Notes under the pieces: generated by a model
Seen by the model: the letters and a program-made list of their open reading frames with translations, nothing else
What the model was told of the DNA's origin: nothing
Databases searched by the model: none
In this document: one piece after another, positions 60,406-64,000 of the stretch
Layout of the letters: every line of letters starts with the position of its first letter
How positions within the stretch are numbered: position 1 is the stretch's first letter
Translations under genes and position numbers: made by a program
Assembly: GCA_036925085.1 (NCBI GenBank)
Contig: JAUPFP010000001.1
Location: forward strand, 20,051,229 to 20,115,228
Source of the DNA: Brachycybe producta
Taxonomy: Eukaryota > Arthropoda > Diplopoda > Playtdesmida > Andrognathidae
Direction: 5' to 3'
Length of the DNA stretch: 64,000 bases

Positions 60406-63247
60406 GTGGAGGGGGAAAAAGTGGGAGGGGTGACTGAAATTGAAATGAAAGGAGTAAAAAAAGGATGCACACAATTGCCTGTGAATTTTGCTCCCGTCAT
60501 TTATGACGGGTTACCACACTAATTTTATTTTATATATATTAAGCTTTGTCTGTCTGTCTGTGTATAACGCTGTGTATAAACAACTTGAAACAAGGACAAA
60601 AACGTTTAAAAAACGTTGGAATTTATTTAAATTTAAATGAACCGGTTTTTTCTCATGGTCAACTTTATGTTCCGCTCTCCCGATCCAAGAACACAAATTA
60701 AACTGGAAATTTGCTCACGTCATTTATGACGGGTTTCAACACTAATTGTTTATTACATTTTATGCAGTTTTTATAAATGAGAGTCATTTGTCCCCCCTTT
60801 CCCCCTGTCGGTGGGCCTGATTTTGTGAACAGTCATTTTGGTTATGGTTAACAAATGAAATATTATTTGTTGGGTGGCACCAATTTAACTCCGTTGTTTC
60901 CGGGCGCCACGAACCATTCCTATACGCCTCTGAGCGTGCATGCCGTGCAAACATACTGAAAGAATCGCAAAAATCGACTTTCTGCTTTGTCAGGTTCAAC
61001 GGGAAACTTTTTTTGTTATTTTTCTGTTTTACCTATTTGAAGAAGAAGAAAAAATACGTTTCACAAATATACGCAAAGAAATAATAATTAGTTTATTAAA
61101 AGGTGATTGCGGAAAGAAGACAAGAAAGAAAATCATCCAAATTAAAATCGACTAAAGAGGATTCGGAAGAGGAGGAAATGGTTTTTGGCATGAAAAGGAG
61201 ATTAGCATTTTTGGACACTTTACTGGAATATTCTGAAGACGGAAAAAGTTTGTCTGATGAAAGTATTCGAGAAGAAGTGGACACTTTTTTGTTTGAAGTA
61301 AATATAATGGAATCTAGTTTCGTTTGGGGAGGGGGGGGGAATGCTCCGCCTTCTAGACAATTTTTGGTAACATTGAAGTATATAGGACCACGCATCTGAG
61401 TGGGTGTGATAAATTTATTGAAGAGTGAGGAATTCGTTAAGAAGCTACATCGCAAAATTACTTCGAAAAATCTCCGCAAAGAGCGCTAGCATCGTTTTTC
61501 TATTGAGCCCATAGACCCGATGTTAAAGAAAAAACGTTAGTTTTTAAAATACACAGTCGCGATAATATGTTTATTTTTCATATTTAAAGTTGTCCAATTT
61601 TGATGGTTCAAAGTGCAATGTGCACCTTAAATATATGCTGATCGAGTGTTAGAATGACAAAAAATTAGCAAGTGGGATTATATTTTTAAAAAATATTTCA
61701 AAATCGCGAATTTCTAACTTTTTATGTTAAACTCCATTGAGTACGCGCTCATAAGCAAAAACATCTATTAAAATGCTCGTAAAAATAGTTAAAACATAAG
61801 AGTTAGAAATTCGTGATTTTGAAATAGTTTTTAAAAATAGAATCGCACTTACCAATTTTTTGTCATTCTATCACTCGATCAGCATATATTTAAGGTGCAC
61901 ATTGCACTTTGAAAACATTGGCGAATTTTAAATATGAAAAGTAAACATATTGCTGCCGCGACTGTGTATTTTAAAAATTAACATTTTGTTTTTAACATTG
62001 GGTTTACGGACTCAATAGAAAAACGATGCTAGCGCTTTGCGAAGATTTTTCGAAGTAATTTTGCGATGTAGCTTCTTAAAAATAGTGGGGAAAAAAATTC
62101 AGCACGTGCAGAACATACTGAAAAACGTGTGCAAAACTTAGAATTTAACATGGAGGTCTATGGCATTTTAAAAAGTTTTTTTTTTAAATTTATGTGATAA
62201 ATACGCAAGTTACGTTACGCAGCACTAGTTCGGAAACTTTTTGATTACACTCTCGTATTTTTGTTTGTAATTTGTTAAAATTTGATTTTTATCTACGAAA
62301 GGGCCATGACACAACATCGTCCGGTATAAACTTTGTGTTATATTTACTGGGACTTAATCCTGAGGCCCAAAAGAAAGTTCATCAGGAACTGGACACTATT
62401 TTTGGTGACTCTGATAGACATGCAACTGCTGCTGATTTGACAGAAATGAAATATTTGGAATGTGTTATCAAGGTAGGTTAATTTGAATATATAATTAAAA
62501 GTTGGGTGACATCGTTCAATGGGTGCATTCTGAAAGATAATCACCATGAAAATATTCTTAAGAGGCTACATCACAAAATTACTTTGAAAAATCTCCACAA
62601 AGAGCGCTAGCATCGTTTTTCTATTGAGCCTATACACCCAATGTTAAAGACAAAATGTTTATTTTTAAAATACACAGTCGCGGCAATATGTTGATTTTTC
62701 ATAATTAAAGTTGTCCAATTTTAATTTTTCAAAGTGCAATATACACCTTAAATATATGCTGATCGAGTGATAGAATGACAAAAAATTGGTAATTGCAGTT
62801 ATATTTTTAAAAACTATTTCAAAATCGCGAATTTTCTAACTTTTATGTTAAACTCTTATGGGAAATCAATCAAAATTTTTAAAAAAAATACTAATATTCA
62901 CTTGTCTATATTAAAATTATAATTCTGTTTTAAGGAATCACTTCGTCTTTATCCTCCAGTTCCCTCTTTTTCTCGACGTCTCAAAACACCCATCAAATTT
63001 GGTAAAAAATAAAATTATCACAAAAAAAAAACATAAGATGAAAACTTTTAAGATATTTTCATTTCAGATGGCTACGAAGTTCCAGCCGACGTCAACGTAG
63101 CAGTTTGCCCGTATTTTGTTCACCGTGATCCAAAATATTTTCCCGATCCAGAGAAATTTAATCCCGACAGATTTCTACTAGAAAATATTTCTAAAAGACA
63201 TCCTTATTCATATATTCCATTTTCGGCAGGTGCCAGGAATTGCATTG
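52667..63247 (+). CDS. Cytochrome P450, CYP4 family, ten exons, 3' end outside the window
   Basis: Microsomal heme-thiolate mono-oxygenase; CYP4 enzymes typically hydroxylate fatty acids and related lipids. Exons: 52667-52850, 53589-53701, 54695-54780, 54857-55047, 56586-56655, 59024-59153, 61103-61297, 62302-62472, 62935-63001, 63068-63247. All phases agree and give 462 complete codons. N-terminal anchor [27 protein letters not shown] hinge; [20 protein letters not shown] and GLLTSSGQKW, typical CYP4 N-half blocks; [20 protein letters not shown]-helix with the acid-alcohol pair at about 324-328; ESLR (ExxR) at 381-384; FNPDRF (PERF region); heme loop [10 protein letters not shown] with Cys461. 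The final exon (after NCIG) is not before 64000. Introns are full of mobile elements. Subfamily cannot be fixed from this. Confidence 0.95.
53090..53385. mobile_element. Foldback element in P450 intron 1
   Basis: 'gttttagaaactagaagggt' at 53120 is mirrored by 'ctcttctagtttctaaaacac' near 53318, with 'ttaagggtatcttcgtgttg' inside. Same family as the SCAP intron copies. Confidence 0.7.
54226..54580. repeat. Minisatellite of ~16-20-bp units (gggcaaatgtccctttag)
   Basis: About 18 imperfect head-to-tail units in P450 intron 2, the same unit as at 26435-26750 but here all in one direction. Confidence 0.8.
55048..55330. other. P450 intron 4, left part
   Basis: No feature recognised other than a short GGCCGAGGCCTCG palindrome near 55235. 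Confidence 0.4.
55335..56167. mobile_element. Solo LTR in P450 intron 4
   Basis: Starts TGTGACGTTGCTGG and ends CAGGGTGTCACA, flanked on both sides by CTGT (55331-55334 and 56168-56171). 833 bp, close to the 837 bp of the intact gypsy LTR, and higher in GC than the intron. Contains 'gaataaaata'. Confidence 0.8.
56738..57162. mobile_element. GAATC-rich MITE (second copy)
   Basis: Starts 'agggatgggacattc', ends 'ggattcgtcccacctct', opposite orientation to 30028-30425 and 59250-59695, with the same central AT block. Confidence 0.65.
57217..57324. mobile_element. 108-bp deletion derivative of the 9-bp-TSD MITE
   Basis: Both ends (ACAGGCAGTTAGAAATAGGT and complement) and only about 30 bp between the arms. 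Flanked by TACAATCCC on each side (57208-57216, 57325-57333), a perfect 9-bp duplication. Confidence 0.88.
57398..57773. mobile_element. MITE with GTTCGCGAACAGTGTT interior
   Basis: Left 'gcctggtctagactagaaca', right 'ggttctagtcgggagactct' then 'agacccgg'. GTTCGCGAACAGTGTT occurs near both ends. Similar in vocabulary to 16507-16932. Confidence 0.55.
58077..58405. mobile_element. MITE with ~40-bp terminal inverted repeats
   Basis: ATTGGTCTAAATGTTGGATA... to ...ATCCAACATTTAGACCAAT, arms matching for about 40 bp through GATAGTCTATCCCAT. Interior carries further 'ttggatatccaac' palindromes. In P450 intron 5. Confidence 0.8.
59250..59695. mobile_element. GAATC-rich MITE (third copy)
   Basis: Same order as 30028-30425: 'cgaatccgaatcctaaaagg', an AT block, 'gtgtggcactcagg', then 'gaatgtcccatccctac'. 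Confidence 0.65.
60183..60522 (+). mobile_element. Helitron-like element, complete ends
   Basis: Starts TCTGTGTGGG, then 'taacgctgtacaac'; ends with the hairpin CCCGTCATTTATGACGGG (60493-60510), eight bases, CTAA (60519-60522), then T. Contains a (GA)n run at about 60369-60402. Confidence 0.75.
60549..60745 (+). mobile_element. Helitron-like element, short, head-to-tail with the previous copy
   Basis: Starts TCTGTCTGTCTGTGTATAAC; ends CATTTATGACGGG, then CTAA at 60742-60745. It follows the preceding copy after only 26 bases. The 5' arm of its hairpin has one or two mismatches. Confidence 0.7.
60746..61102. other. P450 intron 6, right end
   Basis: No feature recognised. The splice acceptor of exon 7 (TTAAAAG at 61102) has a weak pyrimidine tract. 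Confidence 0.4.
61441..62075. mobile_element. TTAA-family B element, complete copy
   Basis: Ends GAAGCTACATCGC and GCGATGTAGCTTC with TTAA on both sides (61437-61440, 62076-62079); 635 bp, largely palindromic, in P450 intron 7. Confidence 0.85.
62562..62870. mobile_element. TTAA-family B element, left half only
   Basis: Starts after TTAA with GAGGCTACATCAC and follows the family to 'atgttaaactcttatggg'; the other arm is missing. In P450 intron 8. Confidence 0.75.
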
Positions 63248-63416
63248 GTAATATTTTAAAATTGTCTGCTAGAAAAAAAAAAAGAAAAAAAGTAAACCTA
63301 ACTTAGGCCTAACCAAGATGTGAACCTCGACTCGACCATCACCAAATTTCTTGAGAAAAGTTAAGAGTGGAAGAAAAACTTTTAAAAAAAGACCCATATT
63401 TTTTATCATTAATTAA

Positions 63417-63873
63417 GAGCCTAGATTACTATATGGTGTTACTAAAATTTGAAGAATTAGTCTCACTATCTTTCAATAAAGATACAATAAAGCACAAAAT
63501 GTAATAGAAAATATTGTCCATTAAGTGATTGCTTTATAAAATTTTTAAAAAGGTCCTTTTATTTTTAAATAATTCTTAAAATCGTATATTTTTTTTAACT
63601 TCATGTTAAATCCCGTAGGCCCTAAAAACGCTCCCGGAAAAGTTTGAAGAACTCTCATTATGAACGATTTAGAGAAACAACCTAAAATTATCTCGTGCAG
63701 TAATATATTGGCTTCACGCTGATTACTTTTCATAAACTTAGCACGTGCAATTATTGTTCTATTAATTTTTATGTGACTTCAAACCTGGACAAAAACCATT
63801 TTTATACCAAAAACGATCGCAGCGCCTGCATTAATTCGGAAAAAAATTGGTATTAAACACTGTATCTAGGCTT
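63417..63873. mobile_element. TTAA-family A element, internally deleted
   Basis: Starts after TTAA with GAGCCTAGATTAC, ends TATCTAGGCTT before TTAA. 457 bp; lacks the part near the left end seen in other copies. Lies after P450 exon 10. Confidence 0.75.
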
Positions 63874-64000
63874 TTAAACAATAAATTCCAAAGATTTGGC
63901 CTATATATCTCCTTCCTAGAGCTCAACAAAACCTACTGAAATGATTTGGCTTTTAGAACGTTTTTTTCTCAAAAAAACGTTTCATTTTCCGAAGTTTTCT

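Noticed and set aside
60162..60500. Frame with a Ser-Leu run
   Set aside because: Comes from a (GA)n microsatellite inside a Helitron-like element.
1..64000. tRNA, rRNA or snRNA genes
   Set aside because: No B-box or anticodon-arm pattern or conserved rRNA block could be supported by eye; a tRNAscan-SE/Infernal run would be decisive.

Overview
This is intron-rich, AT-rich nuclear DNA of an invertebrate animal, most likely an arthropod. The evidence is a sterol-regulatory SCAP gene in 22 small coding exons, a CYP4-type cytochrome P450, a CAP/antigen-5-like secreted-protein gene with the exon content typical of arthropod members, a Ty3/gypsy retrotransposon, and dense MITE and Helitron-like repeats. 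Nothing looks bacterial: there are no operons, no ribosome binding sites and no CRISPR.

Layout. 1-3408 is repeat-rich upstream DNA. 3461-25675 (+) is a complete SCAP gene; splicing the 22 exons keeps phase throughout and gives about 1,393 codons ending at a natural stop. 25676-29067 is repeats, including one TTAA element nested inside another. 29068-47574 (-) is a CAP-domain gene of which five exons are recognisable (two 3' coding exons plus GHYTQ on the left, three 5' exons on the right). A 13.1-kb Ty3/gypsy element (32073-45170, also minus) lies between its two halves. 47575-52666 is repeats. 52667-63247 (+) is a CYP4-family P450 in ten exons, running through the heme-binding motif; its last exon must lie beyond 64000.

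The retrotransposon is the most unusual object. It has two 837-bp LTRs, a 4-bp target duplication (GGAT), a tRNA-Ala-like primer site, an intact 626-codon gag and an intact 2,861-codon pol reading frame. The normal protease-RT-RNaseH-integrase part ends near residue 1440 and is followed in the same frame by about 1,400 further residues of no recognised family, including three 54-residue tandem repeats, a lysine run and a globular-looking C-terminal domain. The 840-nt leader between primer site and gag is an array of about nine short hairpins with a period near 72 bp.

Small mobile DNA makes up much of the rest: two families of TTAA-flanked elements, a 9-bp-TSD MITE family, Helitron-like elements with hairpin plus CTAR ends in tandem, a PIF/Harbinger-type MITE carrying a MADF-like fragment, two solo LTRs with 4-bp duplications, and palindromic arrays of ~16-bp units. 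The three host genes are functionally separate: SCAP escorts SREBP for sterol control, the P450 is a membrane mono-oxygenase, and the CAP protein is secreted.
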